DNA of 18,673 nt from positions 38,399 to 57,071 of the forward strand of contig NZ_DHOS01000011.1 of NCBI RefSeq assembly GCF_002410825.1, in the 5' to 3' direction. Origin of the DNA: Proteiniphilum sp. UBA5384 (GTDB lineage Bacteria > Bacteroidota > Bacteroidia > Bacteroidales > Dysgonomonadaceae). The first letter of the stretch is position 1; each line of letters starts with the position of its first letter. The position numbers and the translations under genes were made by a program. A model generated the notes under the pieces. It was not told where the DNA came from, did no database searches, and was given only the letters and a program-made list of their open reading frames with translations. Positions 1-7,727 of this stretch are shown piece by piece.

Positions 1-43
1 AAACGGTTGCCGATAAATCATAACTTTTAAATAGAAGAAAATT

Positions 44-190
44 ATGACTATCAAAAGCCTAACTAAAGAAGAAATTCTGTCTCAGATAAAGTATCTGGAG
101 CAGAACATCTCAAACGGGTCTGCCGCATACCGTGTAAACAGGATGAACAGACTTAGAAATTTGAGGGCCGGCTTGCGTATGGCAAGCTGA
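44..190 (+). CDS. Small basic hypothetical protein (48 aa)
   Basis: A short ORF begins at ATG 44 and ends at TGA 188-190. It encodes 48 residues starting MTIKSLTKEEILSQIKYLEQ. The N-terminal half looks helical and the C-terminal half is rich in Arg and Asn (RVNRMNRLRNLRAGLR), as in a small nucleic-acid-binding protein, but I recognise no family. A purine-rich stretch (AGAAGAAAA, 33-41) sits just upstream as a possible weak ribosome binding site. A stem-loop and an intrinsic terminator follow within about 120 bp, which fits the end of a transcription unit. No signal peptide, membrane segment or cysteine is present. It may belong to a transcript entering from the left. It could be a chance ORF, although the amino acid composition is protein-like. 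Confidence 0.5.
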   Translation: MTIKSLTKEEILSQIKYLEQNISNGSAAYRVNRMNRLRNLRAGLRMAS

Positions 191-209
191 TGAAACGGAC
201 ATTTGTCTG

Positions 210-243
210 AAGCTGAGTAATCCAAAAGGGATTACGAAAGCTT
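210..243 (+). other. Stem-loop in the 3' region of the small ORF
   Basis: GTAATCC (217-223) pairs perfectly with GGATTAC (229-235) around a five-base loop. The stem can extend outward through AAGCT (210-214) and AGCTT (239-243) across a small internal loop. The tail is only TTATTTTG, so it is a poor intrinsic terminator. It may be an RNA 3'-end stabiliser. Function is inferred from position only. Confidence 0.4.
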
Positions 244-280
244 TATTTTGAAAATTTATTCCAATTATTATATATCGCGG

Positions 281-306
281 AGGTTGCTTTATGCAGCCTT
301 TTTTTT
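281..306 (+). terminator. Rho-independent terminator upstream of aspC
   Basis: AGGTTGC (281-287) pairs with GCAGCCT (293-299), with one G-U wobble, around the loop TTTAT. An unbroken T run follows to 306. This is a standard intrinsic terminator for the transcript entering from the left. It lies against the -7 box of the next promoter, so end and start signals are packed into about 35 bp. Confidence 0.75.
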
Positions 307-315
307 GTATCTTTG
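284..315 (+). promoter_or_regulatory. Bacteroidota-type promoter for aspC
   Basis: The -7 element TATCTTTG (308-315) matches the TAnnTTTG consensus of the major Bacteroidota sigma factor. A TTG at 284-286, 21 bp upstream, can serve as the -33 element but lies inside the terminator stem. Transcription would start near 322, leaving a leader of about 30 nt before the ATG at 353. Confidence 0.6.
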
Positions 316-352
316 CTCTCGTTATCTAACAAAATAATCATTATTACAATTT

Positions 353-1549
353 ATGAAGGATTTATTATCAGCACGATTGGCCGCTTTATCGCCTTCTGAA
401 ACTTTTGCGATGGCGCAGAAGAGCAGTGAACTGAAAGCCCGGGGCATTGATGTAATTAACATGAGTGTGGGTGAACCCGATTTTACTACTCCCAAACATA
501 TAAAGGAGGCAGCTAAAAAAGCAATTGACGATAATTTTTCATTTTATTCACCGGTGGCCGGTTTCCCTGACCTGAAGAAGGCCATCTGCGAGAAATTGGA
601 AGTTGAAAATGAACTGGAATATACTCCGGCACAGATCGTCGTCTCGGGAGGAGCAAAACAGTCGTTGTGTAATGTAATCCTTTCTATTGTAGATAAGGGT
701 GAAGAGGTGATTATTCCTGCTCCCTACTGGGTAAGTTACCCGGAGATGGTAAAATTAGCGGAAGGAAAAACGGTATTTATTTATACCGGTATCGCACAGG
801 ATTTTAAAATTACTCCCCAGCAGCTGGAAGAGGCCATTACCCCGAAGACGAAAGCTTTGATTCTATGCTCACCCTCGAACCCGACAGGAAGTGTATATAC
901 TAAAGATGAATTGAAAGCATTCACGGCAGTATTGGAAAAATATCCCAACGTGTATGTGATTGCGGATGAGATATATGAACACATCAATTATGTCGGACAA
1001 CATGAGTCGATAGCACAATTTGCCACCATCCGTGATCGTGTGGTAGTGGTAAACGGGGTCTCGAAAGGATATGCCATGACTGGATGGCGTATCGGATGGA
1101 GTGCCTCAGCCCAATGGATTGCCTCGGCTTGCAGCATGTTGCAGGGACAATATACCTCTGGACCGTCATCGATCTCGCAAAAAGCAGCCGTGGCAGCTTA
1201 TACCGGGGATCAGTCCTGTGTAAGTGAAATGCGTACGGCTTTTGAACGGAGGAGGGACCTTATTGTGGATCTGCTGGGGCAAATTCCGGGATTGAAAGTG
1301 AATAACCCGATGGGTGCTTTTTATATTTTTCCCGAGTGCTCATATTATTTAGAACGGTCATATAATGGAAGAACGATACATACAGCCTCAGACCTGGCTA
1401 TGTATCTCCTGGAAGAGGCCCATGTTGCCTGCGTAGGAGGTGACGCTTTTGGTGCTCCGGGATGTATTCGTTTGTCATATGCTACTTCCGATGGAAATAT
1501 TACCGAAGCAATAGGGCGTATTAAAAAGGCGTTAGAGAAACTCCTTTGA
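353..1549 (+). CDS. aspC: Aspartate aminotransferase, PLP-dependent class I/II (398 aa)
   Basis: This is a cytoplasmic PLP enzyme of fold type I that interconverts aspartate and 2-oxoglutarate with oxaloacetate and glutamate. The family marks are all present: the N-terminal SVGEPDF motif near residues 39-45, SPSNPTG with the cofactor-ring contact N176, ADEIY with D205 that pairs with the pyridine nitrogen, and SKGYAMTGWR with Schiff-base lysine K238. The distal substrate-carboxylate arginine is R373 in CIRLSYA. At 398 aa it has the usual length of the subgroup Ib bacterial enzymes. It is monocistronic, with its own promoter and a strong terminator right after the stop codon. Related aminotransferases of this subgroup can also use prephenate or aromatic substrates, so the exact specificity is less certain than the family. 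Confidence 0.93.
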   Translation: MKDLLSARLAALSPSETFAMAQKSSELKARGIDVINMSVGEPDFTTPKHIKEAAKKAIDDNFSFYSPVAGFPDLKKAICEKLEVENELEYTPAQIVVSGGAKQSLCNVILSIVDKGEEVIIPAPYWVSYPEMVKLAEGKTVFIYTGIAQDFKITPQQLEEAITPKTKALILCSPSNPTGSVYTKDELKAFTAVLEKYPNVYVIADEIYEHINYVGQHESIAQFATIRDRVVVVNGVSKGYAMTGWRIGWSASAQWIASACSMLQGQYTSGPSSISQKAAVAAYTGDQSCVSEMRTAFERRRDLIVDLLGQIPGLKVNNPMGAFYIFPECSYYLERSYNGRTIHTASDLAMYLLEEAHVACVGGDAFGAPGCIRLSYATSDGNITEAIGRIKKALEKLL

Positions 1550-1571
1550 ACAGTTCTGTCTATTGATAAAT

Positions 1572-1604
1572 AAGCCCCGACTTCTCATTGAGTCGGGGCT
1601 TTTT
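1572..1604 (+). terminator. Strong intrinsic terminator, probably bidirectional
   Basis: AAGCCCCGACT (1572-1582) and AGTCGGGGCTT (1591-1601) form a perfect 11-bp stem with an 8-nt loop and a short T tract. It lies between convergent genes. Read on the minus strand the stem is followed by TTATTTATC, so it can also stop the phosphoesterase operon. Confidence 0.9.
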
Positions 1605-1618
1605 GCAATGTACCCTTT

Positions 1619-1643
1619 GCGGGATTTTCCCGCTTTAATTTTC
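1619..1643 (+). terminator. Second hairpin with T-rich tail between convergent genes
   Basis: GCGGGA (1619-1624) and TCCCGC (1628-1633) form a six-pair GC-rich stem with a three-base loop. TTTAATTTTC follows on the plus strand. It would act as a back-up terminator for aspC read-through and ends one base before the stop codon of the minus-strand gene. Confidence 0.55.
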
Positions 1644-2804
1644 TTATTTCTTGATAATATGTGAATGTAGAGTTTTTCCCTCCATGTCTTTCTGTTTTAT
1701 TTCAATACGGGAATCCACTGCTATATCGAGATAAGTTTCATCGTCATTGATAAGCACGGGAAACCGAAGGTTTGGGGCTTCCCCTTTGTCGATGTATTGA
1801 TACTCATGCGTATGTCCGCACAACATTATGTCGATATTGGCATTGTTCAGCAAAGGTATGAATTTCAGTGTGATATCCTGCGAACCATGCCATGTTGTGC
1901 CGGTCGGTGGAATGTGCATGATGACAATCCGGAAGGGGGCCGATTGAAATTCTGGTGTGGCAATGACTGTTTCAATCCACTCTTTTTGTTGATCCCTGTA
2001 GTTATCGAATTGTGCCAATTCGGAATATTCGATATCAGAGTCGGGTTTATCTTCACCACTGTCGATTACCAGGAAGAAAGCAGGCCCCTGTCGAAAAGTA
2101 TAATAAAAATGTCCGTTGTTGCTGGGGAAATAGTCGTAGAGCCTGGTGTTTGCCCTCCCTCTGGTTTCATGGTTTCCCCGCGTATAATATATAGGGATTT
2201 CCTTGGCGAAAAGTTCTACAGCCGTATCCATAAAACCGGTGAATATTTCTTTTTCATCATTGAGGGTGGAAATCATATCCCCGTTAAAGATCACCAGATC
2301 GGTGTTTTTTTTAGTCACATCATGCAGCATTGCCCGTAAATTATCGTTTTTACCGTGTATGTCGTTGACCACACGGAAGGAAAATGTATTTTTATTCTTA
2401 TCCAAAGTTGTGAAGGATAAAGGCTTATTCCTGAATACATTGGATGACGCAATCGTGCCGAATAATACCTGATGGCCTGCGTAGCCGGTTACTTCCTTTG
2501 AGAAAATCCTGTACCGGTACTCAGTTCCGGGAGAAAGACCTTTCACCGTTATACGGTGTAATTTACCTATTACACGATTGCCGTGGGAAGTATCGTAATA
2601 CTTGGCCCTCTCGGAGGCATAGAAACTGTCATTCCCGGCAGGAGCCAGTTCGAGCCATGATACAGCATCGTTATTGGTTGTCCAGACGATAGTCGCTTCG
2701 TTCTCTCCCACCTGTTGAATATAAGGACCGTTTGTTATTTGCACACCTTGGGCGAAAAGAAAGAGAGGAAGGTAAAAGAAAGATAATAACCAAGTAGTTC
2801 TCAT
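1644..2804 (-). CDS. Exported calcineurin-like metallophosphoesterase with N-terminal Fn3-type domain (386 aa)
   Basis: A hydrophobic N-terminus (residues 1-18, MRTTWLLSFFYLPLFLFA) is a Sec signal peptide without a lipobox cysteine, so the product should be periplasmic or secreted. Residues about 22-110 form the fibronectin-III-like domain found at the front of purple acid phosphatases (ITNGPYIQ..., GLSPGTEYRYRI). The catalytic domain shows the metallophosphoesterase motifs in order: DIH 148-150, GD 175-176, GNHE 210-213, H297 and GHTH 330-333, all intact for a dinuclear metal site. The substrate cannot be told from sequence; phosphomonoesters or phosphodiesters are both possible. It is the second gene of an operon, starting 8 bp after the stop codon of the EEP-family lipoprotein, which suggests the two act on related extracellular phosphate compounds. 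The upstream sequence on its own strand is A-rich without a clear Shine-Dalgarno sequence. Confidence 0.88.
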   Translation of the reverse strand: MRTTWLLSFFYLPLFLFAQGVQITNGPYIQQVGENEATIVWTTNNDAVSWLELAPAGNDSFYASERAKYYDTSHGNRVIGKLHRITVKGLSPGTEYRYRIFSKEVTGYAGHQVLFGTIASSNVFRNKPLSFTTLDKNKNTFSFRVVNDIHGKNDNLRAMLHDVTKKNTDLVIFNGDMISTLNDEKEIFTGFMDTAVELFAKEIPIYYTRGNHETRGRANTRLYDYFPSNNGHFYYTFRQGPAFFLVIDSGEDKPDSDIEYSELAQFDNYRDQQKEWIETVIATPEFQSAPFRIVIMHIPPTGTTWHGSQDITLKFIPLLNNANIDIMLCGHTHEYQYIDKGEAPNLRFPVLINDDETYLDIAVDSRIEIKQKDMEGKTLHSHIIKK

Positions 2805-2812
2805 ATTGTTTT

Positions 2813-3739
2813 TTATTTTTTGAATGAAAGGTTCACTTTTACCGGAAAGTGATCCGATGGTGTACGTGCGATATAATCCTTCAGGCTTACTTCTTTCGGA
2901 AAATCACCTTTTTTGATAATACTGTCACTCAATTGTATGCGATAGGTATCGGTGAGGATGCCATATTTTTCCACGTTAAAAGAGGGTGAAACAAATATAT
3001 GGTCTATACGGCTGTCAGTCTTTAAATTGGGATCGAAAGCATTGAAAGTGCCATTGAGCGCGAAACGGAATTGTGCGGCTTCATAGGAGTCTTTTAATAT
3101 ACCCGATCCGGAGAGGATCTGATAGTTATTATTTGTCTGGTCTACATTGAAATCGCCGGTAAGTATAACAGGCTCTTCGCCACACATCTCCCTGATCTTG
3201 CGTAGTACGAGTTTTGAACTTTCATCACGGGCAACCACTCCTACGTGGTCCATATGGAGGTTGAAAAAATAGAAGCGCAGTTTGCTCTTTTTGTCTTTAA
3301 ATTCTCCCCAGGTGCAGATACGCGGAAGTGCGGCATCCCATCCCTTATTGGGATAATCAGTGTTTTCAGACAACCAGAAATCCCCGGAACGTAGCAACTC
3401 AAAGCGGTCGGTCTTATAAAAAATAGGGGCATATTCTCCTTTTTTATCCCCGTCATCACGTCCCACTCCGATATAGCTGTATCCGGGCAGGTTGTCGAGC
3501 ATATTGTGTAACATATGATCCAGCACCTCCTGGGCGCCGAAGATTTCGATATCATTATAAAGGATAATCTGCGTAATGACAGGATACCTGTTCCTCCAGT
3601 CATTTCCTCTTTCAACATCCCCCTTATTGTCGTTGCGCACATTGTATGAAGCTACGGTCATTTCATTTAAAGAAGAGCACCCAAATGACATAATCAATAA
3701 TATCGCAAAAACCCATCGACCTAAAATTCTTTTACTCAT
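2813..3739 (-). CDS. Endonuclease/exonuclease/phosphatase (EEP) family lipoprotein (308 aa)
   Basis: The N-terminus carries a lipoprotein signal peptide ending in MSFGC, with C21 the predicted lipidated residue, so the product is attached to a membrane outside the cytoplasm. The rest is one EEP (DNase I-like) domain: NVRND with N33, QE with E71, NLHMDH 160-165, GDFN 195-198, RIDHIF 244-249 and SDH 295-297. These supply the metal-binding and catalytic residues of the fold, and all are intact. Family members hydrolyse nucleic acids, sugar phosphates or phospholipids; the EYAPIFY segment (102-108) is typical of the Bacteroidota secreted subgroup, whose substrate is not established. It is the first gene of the two-gene minus-strand operon and has a good promoter upstream. 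The start is set by ATG at 3737-3739 directly before the signal peptide. Confidence 0.87.
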   Translation of the reverse strand: MSKRILGRWVFAILLIMSFGCSSLNEMTVASYNVRNDNKGDVERGNDWRNRYPVITQIILYNDIEIFGAQEVLDHMLHNMLDNLPGYSYIGVGRDDGDKKGEYAPIFYKTDRFELLRSGDFWLSENTDYPNKGWDAALPRICTWGEFKDKKSKLRFYFFNLHMDHVGVVARDESSKLVLRKIREMCGEEPVILTGDFNVDQTNNNYQILSGSGILKDSYEAAQFRFALNGTFNAFDPNLKTDSRIDHIFVSPSFNVEKYGILTDTYRIQLSDSIIKKGDFPKEVSLKDYIARTPSDHFPVKVNLSFKK

Positions 3740-3791
3740 TTTGATTCTATTTTAATTTTCAGTTAAATGTGACAAGGTGATTATCATTTTA

Positions 3792-3823
3792 CAAAATTAT
3801 CATTTTGAACGCTAAAACGCAAA
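3792..3823 (-). promoter_or_regulatory. Bacteroidota-type promoter for the EEP/phosphoesterase operon
   Basis: On the minus strand TTTG (complement of 3820-3823) and TAATTTTG (complement of 3792-3799) are separated by exactly 20 bp. This fits the -33/-7 arrangement seen elsewhere in the window. Transcription would begin near 3785, about 45 nt before the start codon. Confidence 0.65.
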
Positions 3824-3843
3824 TACGATTGTAATATTATTAC

Positions 3844-3851
3844 TACCTTTG
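3844..3851 (+). promoter_or_regulatory. -7 promoter element for ileS
   Basis: TACCTTTG matches TAnnTTTG and is followed by C, as is common in this group. No good TTTG lies 19-21 bp upstream, so the -33 element is weak or absent. The predicted leader is about 30 nt to ATG 3888. Confidence 0.55.
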
Positions 3852-3887
3852 CACCTTAATTTTTGTGTGGTATAAATTTCAGTGACA

Positions 3888-6800
3888 ATGAATAAGAAAT
3901 TTCCGGAATATAACCATTTAGACCTCTCGAAGATAAATAAAGAGATGTTGAAAGCCTGGGATGAGAAAGAGGTTTTCAGGAAAAGTCTGGAAACGCGGCA
4001 GGGACATATGCCGTTCGTGTTTTACGAAGGGCCTCCCTCGGCTAACGGGATGCCGGGTATCCATCATGTGATTGCACGTTCCATTAAAGATATTTTCTGT
4101 CGGTATAAAACAATGAAAGGCTTTCTGGTAAACCGGAAGGCCGGATGGGATACACATGGCCTTCCAGTGGAACTGGGCGTGGAAAAATCGCTTGGCATTA
4201 CCAAAGAAGATATCGGAAAAAAAATATCGGTTGAAGAATATAATGCGGCATGCCGCACTGAAGTGATGAAATATACCCGGGAGTGGGAAGATCTCACCCG
4301 GAAAATGGGCTATTGGGTTGATATGAGCGATCCCTATATCACCTATGATAATCATTATATCGAAAGTCTCTGGTATTTACTGAAGGAATTATATAATAAA
4401 GGATATCTCTATAAGGGATATACCATACAGCCCTACTCGCCTGCCGCCGGTACCGGTCTCAGTACACACGAACTGAACCAGCCGGGTTGCTACCGCGATG
4501 TGAAGGATACGACCTGTACGGCCCAATTCTTGATAAAGAACCCTTTGCCGGAATGGACAGAGTTTGGGGAACCTTTCTTTCTGGCATGGACCACTACGCC
4601 GTGGACACTGCCTTCCAACGTGTTATTGGCAGTAGGCCCCAGAATCGACTATGTGGCGGTCCAGACCTATAATCCATATAGCGGCAGTCCGATGACAGCC
4701 ATATTGGCCAAAAGCTTGCTGAATACTTATTTCCCTGCGAAAAATAGTGAACTTCCGCTCGAGGACTATAGGCCGGGCGATAAGAATATTCCTTTCCGAG
4801 TGCTCGATAAAGAGTGGAAAGGCACTGATTTGGTCGGTATAGCATACGAACAACTCATCCCCTGGGTGAAGGTGTCGGAGAACGGCTTGAAAGTGGTGAC
4901 AGGTGATTTTGTAACCACCGAGGACGGTACCGGTATCGTGCACGTCGCGCCTACGTTTGGTGCAGATGACGCAAAAGTGGGGAAAGAGTATGATGTGCCC
5001 GGTCTGACCCTGACCGATAAAGAGGGAAATATCCGCCCCATGGTAGATCTTACGGGGAAATATTTCCGCATTGAAGACCTTGATCCCGGTTTTGTGGTAC
5101 AAAATGTAGACAGGGAACTTTATGGTGAATATGCCGGCAGATATGTAAAGAATGCTTATGATGATTCACTGACTGATGAGGATGCCACGCTTGATGTGGA
5201 TCTTTCGGTGATGCTGAAACAGCAAAACCGGGCATTCCGTATAGAGAAACAGGTACACAACTATCCGCACTGCTGGAGGACTGATAAGCCGGTATTATAC
5301 TATCCGCTGGATAGCTGGTTTGTGCGTACAACGGCCTGTCGCGACAAGATGATAGAGCTCAACAACACTATCAATTGGAAGCCTCAGTCTACCGGTACCG
5401 GGCGTTTCGGCAAATGGCTCGAAAACCTGCAGGATTGGAACCTGAGCCGTAGCCGTTATTGGGGTACACCTCTCCCGGTATGGCGTACCGAAGACGGTAA
5501 GGAAGAAAAATGTATCGGTTCGCTAAAAGAACTCTTTGAGGAGATACGCAAGGCAATGGAGGCAGGGGTGATGAAAGAATTGCCTTGGAAGGGCCTGGAC
5601 TTAAACGACGACCCGGACTATGACAAGATAGACCTGCACCGTCCTTATGTGGATGATATAATACTGGTTTCCGGGAGCGGCAAACCCATGCGCCGTGAGA
5701 CGGATTTGATAGATGTATGGTTCGACAGTGGAGCCATGCCTTTTGCGCAGGTATTTTATCCTCATATCCCGGAAGATGAGTTCCGGAAAGTTTTTCCTGC
5801 CGACTTTATCGCGGAGGGGGTGGACCAGACCCGCGGGTGGTTCTACACTTTGCATGCCATTGCAGCGATGGTAAAGGGGAGTGTGGCCTTTAAAAATGTG
5901 GTATCCAATGGGTTAGTGCTTGATAAGAACGGTAATAAGATGTCGAAACGGTTGGGCAATGCAGTAGATCCTTTTGAAACCATAGAAAAATATGGCTCCG
6001 ATCCGTTGCGGTGGTATATGATCACAAATGCCGCTCCATGGGAGAACCTGAAATTCGATATGGAAGGGATAGAAGAGGCACGCCGTAAATTTTTCGGCAC
6101 GCTTTATAACACCTATTCGTTCTTCGTGTTATATGCCAATGTGGACGACTTTCATGACCAATACCGGCAAATTGCTTTCGACAAACGGCCTGAGATCGAC
6201 CGCTGGATATTGTCGATGCTTCATTCGTTAATCAAAGAAGTCGATCAAAGCTATGACACCTATGAACCCACCCGGGCCGGACGTGCTATCGCTGATTTCG
6301 TCAATGATCATCTCAGCAACTGGTACGTACGTCTTAACCGCAAGCGTTTCTGGGGAGGGGAAATGACCGATGACAAGTTGTCGGCCTACCAGACATTGTA
6401 TCAATGCCTGGTGGCTGTATCAAAACTGATGGCGCCCATCGCTCCCTTTTATGCCGACAGACTTTATCTCGATCTGACATCGGCAACCGGCAGCGAACAC
6501 TTTGAATCGGTGCATCTGTCCGATTTTCCGCTGTGGAAGGAGTCTCTCATCGATAAACAGCTTGAAGAGCAGATGTACCTTGCCCAGACAACATCGTCTA
6601 TCGTATTGTCACTCAGGAGGAAGGTGAATATTAAAGTGCGGCAGCCTCTCTCCCGGATTATGATTCCCGTAGTGGATGAAGAGCAGAGGAAAAATATGAA
6701 GGCGGTGGAATCGCTGATCCTTAACGAGGTGAATGTGAAAGAATTGCAGTTCGTTGACACTGCCAGTGAGATATTGGTGAAACGAGTGAAACCCGATTTC

Positions 6801-7298
6801 AAGAAACTGGGTCCCCGTTACGGGAAAATAATGAAACAGCTGGCTCCCAGGATACAGGAGATGACGTCGGAGGAGATACAGGAGCTGGAAAAGAATGCGG
6901 AACTTAGTATAACTGTCGGGGGACAAGAGGCAGTGGTGACTCTCGACGATGTGGAAATCATCTCTGAAGATATACCGGGATGGTTGGTAGCCAATGAAGG
7001 ACGGTTGACGGTGGCACTGGATGTCACCCTTACTGAAGAGTTGAAAGAAGAAGGGATCGCCCGTGAATTGGTGAACAGGATACAGAACCTGCGGAAAGCA
7101 AAAGATTTTGAAATTACCGATCGTATTATTGTGAAGCTTTCGTCTGATTCTGCTTTTGATGAGGCGATCACCCGTAATGCCGGTTATATCAAAAATCAGG
7201 TATTGGCAGATGAAATCATTATTGTGCCTGAAAGGCTTGAAAATGAAATTGATATCGATGATATACCGCTTACTGTCAGCGTAATAAGGAACAGTTGA
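3888..7298 (+). CDS. ileS: Isoleucyl-tRNA synthetase, long type 2-like, with GIHH signature (1136 aa)
   Basis: This cytoplasmic class I synthetase charges tRNA-Ile. I chose ATG 3888; a GTG six bases upstream is also in frame but less likely. The Rossmann core opens with PPSANGMPGIHH (49-60). The usual HIGH tetrad is G57-I58-H59-H60, that is, first and third residues exchanged. GWDTHGLPVE follows, then the CP1 editing domain with TTPWTLPSN (from T236) and GTGIVHVAPTFGADD, then WFDSG and the second signature KMSKR (684-688). A long C-terminal anticodon-binding region follows. The length and the absence of a CxxC zinc-finger C-terminus fit the eukaryote-like type 2 enzymes, which are naturally less sensitive to mupirocin. 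It heads the cluster with the DksA-like gene and lspA, and has its own -7 element. Confidence 0.96.
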   Translation: MNKKFPEYNHLDLSKINKEMLKAWDEKEVFRKSLETRQGHMPFVFYEGPPSANGMPGIHHVIARSIKDIFCRYKTMKGFLVNRKAGWDTHGLPVELGVEKSLGITKEDIGKKISVEEYNAACRTEVMKYTREWEDLTRKMGYWVDMSDPYITYDNHYIESLWYLLKELYNKGYLYKGYTIQPYSPAAGTGLSTHELNQPGCYRDVKDTTCTAQFLIKNPLPEWTEFGEPFFLAWTTTPWTLPSNVLLAVGPRIDYVAVQTYNPYSGSPMTAILAKSLLNTYFPAKNSELPLEDYRPGDKNIPFRVLDKEWKGTDLVGIAYEQLIPWVKVSENGLKVVTGDFVTTEDGTGIVHVAPTFGADDAKVGKEYDVPGLTLTDKEGNIRPMVDLTGKYFRIEDLDPGFVVQNVDRELYGEYAGRYVKNAYDDSLTDEDATLDVDLSVMLKQQNRAFRIEKQVHNYPHCWRTDKPVLYYPLDSWFVRTTACRDKMIELNNTINWKPQSTGTGRFGKWLENLQDWNLSRSRYWGTPLPVWRTEDGKEEKCIGSLKELFEEIRKAMEAGVMKELPWKGLDLNDDPDYDKIDLHRPYVDDIILVSGSGKPMRRETDLIDVWFDSGAMPFAQVFYPHIPEDEFRKVFPADFIAEGVDQTRGWFYTLHAIAAMVKGSVAFKNVVSNGLVLDKNGNKMSKRLGNAVDPFETIEKYGSDPLRWYMITNAAPWENLKFDMEGIEEARRKFFGTLYNTYSFFVLYANVDDFHDQYRQIAFDKRPEIDRWILSMLHSLIKEVDQSYDTYEPTRAGRAIADFVNDHLSNWYVRLNRKRFWGGEMTDDKLSAYQTLYQCLVAVSKLMAPIAPFYADRLYLDLTSATGSEHFESVHLSDFPLWKESLIDKQLEEQMYLAQTTSSIVLSLRRKVNIKVRQPLSRIMIPVVDEEQRKNMKAVESLILNEVNVKELQFVDTASEILVKRVKPDFKKLGPRYGKIMKQLAPRIQEMTSEEIQELEKNAELSITVGGQEAVVTLDDVEIISEDIPGWLVANEGRLTVALDVTLTEELKEEGIARELVNRIQNLRKAKDFEITDRIIVKLSSDSAFDEAITRNAGYIKNQVLADEIIIVPERLENEIDIDDIPLTVSVIRNS

Positions 7299-7325
7299 GA
7301 ATTACATGAAATATGTTTATCTTTG
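7294..7325 (+). promoter_or_regulatory. Promoter for the DksA-like gene and lspA
   Basis: TTG (7295-7297) and TATCTTTG (7318-7325) are 20 bp apart. The -33 element overlaps the last codons of ileS. The predicted start near 7332 gives a leader of only about 15 nt and lies downstream of the in-frame TTG at 7323. That argues for the ATG at 7347 as the true start of the next gene. Confidence 0.65.
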
Positions 7326-7346
7326 TACAATAAACAACGAACTATT

Positions 7347-7727
7347 ATGAGCGAGAAAACAAGATATTCGGACGAGGAATTAGAAGAATTCCGTGCTATC
7401 ATCAATGAAAAGTTGCAGGTAGCCAAGCAGGAGTATGAAAATTATCGTGCTGCAGTAACTAATGCGGATGGAAACGATACGGTGGATACCTCCCCCACTT
7501 ATAAGGTGCTGGAAGAAGGTGCTTCAACACTCTCAAAAGAGGAGGCCGGACGATTGGCTCAGCGCCAGATGAAATTTATCCAAAATCTGCAGGCTGCCTT
7601 GGTACGTATTGAAAACGGAACCTATGGTATATGCCGTGAGACCGGTAAATTGATCCCCAAAGAACGTCTTCGTGCAGTCCCTCATGCTACATTGAGTATC
7701 GAGGCCAAATCGCAAAAGAAGAAATGA
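7347..7727 (+). CDS. DksA/TraR-family transcription regulator with reduced zinc finger (126 aa)
   Basis: The protein has the shape of a DksA-like RNA polymerase secondary-channel factor. A helical coiled-coil region (about 9-90) bears acidic residues near its tip (DGNDTVD, 41-47), followed by the C-terminal box YGICRETGKLIPKERLRA (93-110) that corresponds to the zinc-finger segment. Only one cysteine (C96) remains of the four that bind zinc in classical DksA, so the finger probably folds without metal. This appears to be the Bacteroidota form of the family. It lies 48 bp after ileS and overlaps lspA by four bases (ATGA), so it is translationally coupled to it. A TTG at 7323 is in frame, but it falls inside the promoter -7 box. 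A role in stringent-type control of rRNA or ribosomal genes is inference from the family. Confidence 0.85.
   Translation: MSEKTRYSDEELEEFRAIINEKLQVAKQEYENYRAAVTNADGNDTVDTSPTYKVLEEGASTLSKEEAGRLAQRQMKFIQNLQAALVRIENGTYGICRETGKLIPKERLRAVPHATLSIEAKSQKKK

Noticed and set aside
1797..2339. 180-aa open frame on the plus strand
   Set aside because: It is antisense to the metallophosphoesterase gene, whose motifs are all intact; it has no recognisable domain.
3882..3887. GTG 3882 as the start of ileS
   Set aside because: ATG at 3888 is only two codons later and is the normal start for this enzyme; the upstream GTG adds only Met-Thr.
7323..7346. TTG 7323 as the start of the DksA-like gene
   Set aside because: It falls inside the -7 promoter box, and the predicted transcript starts after it; ATG 7347 gives the normal N-terminus.
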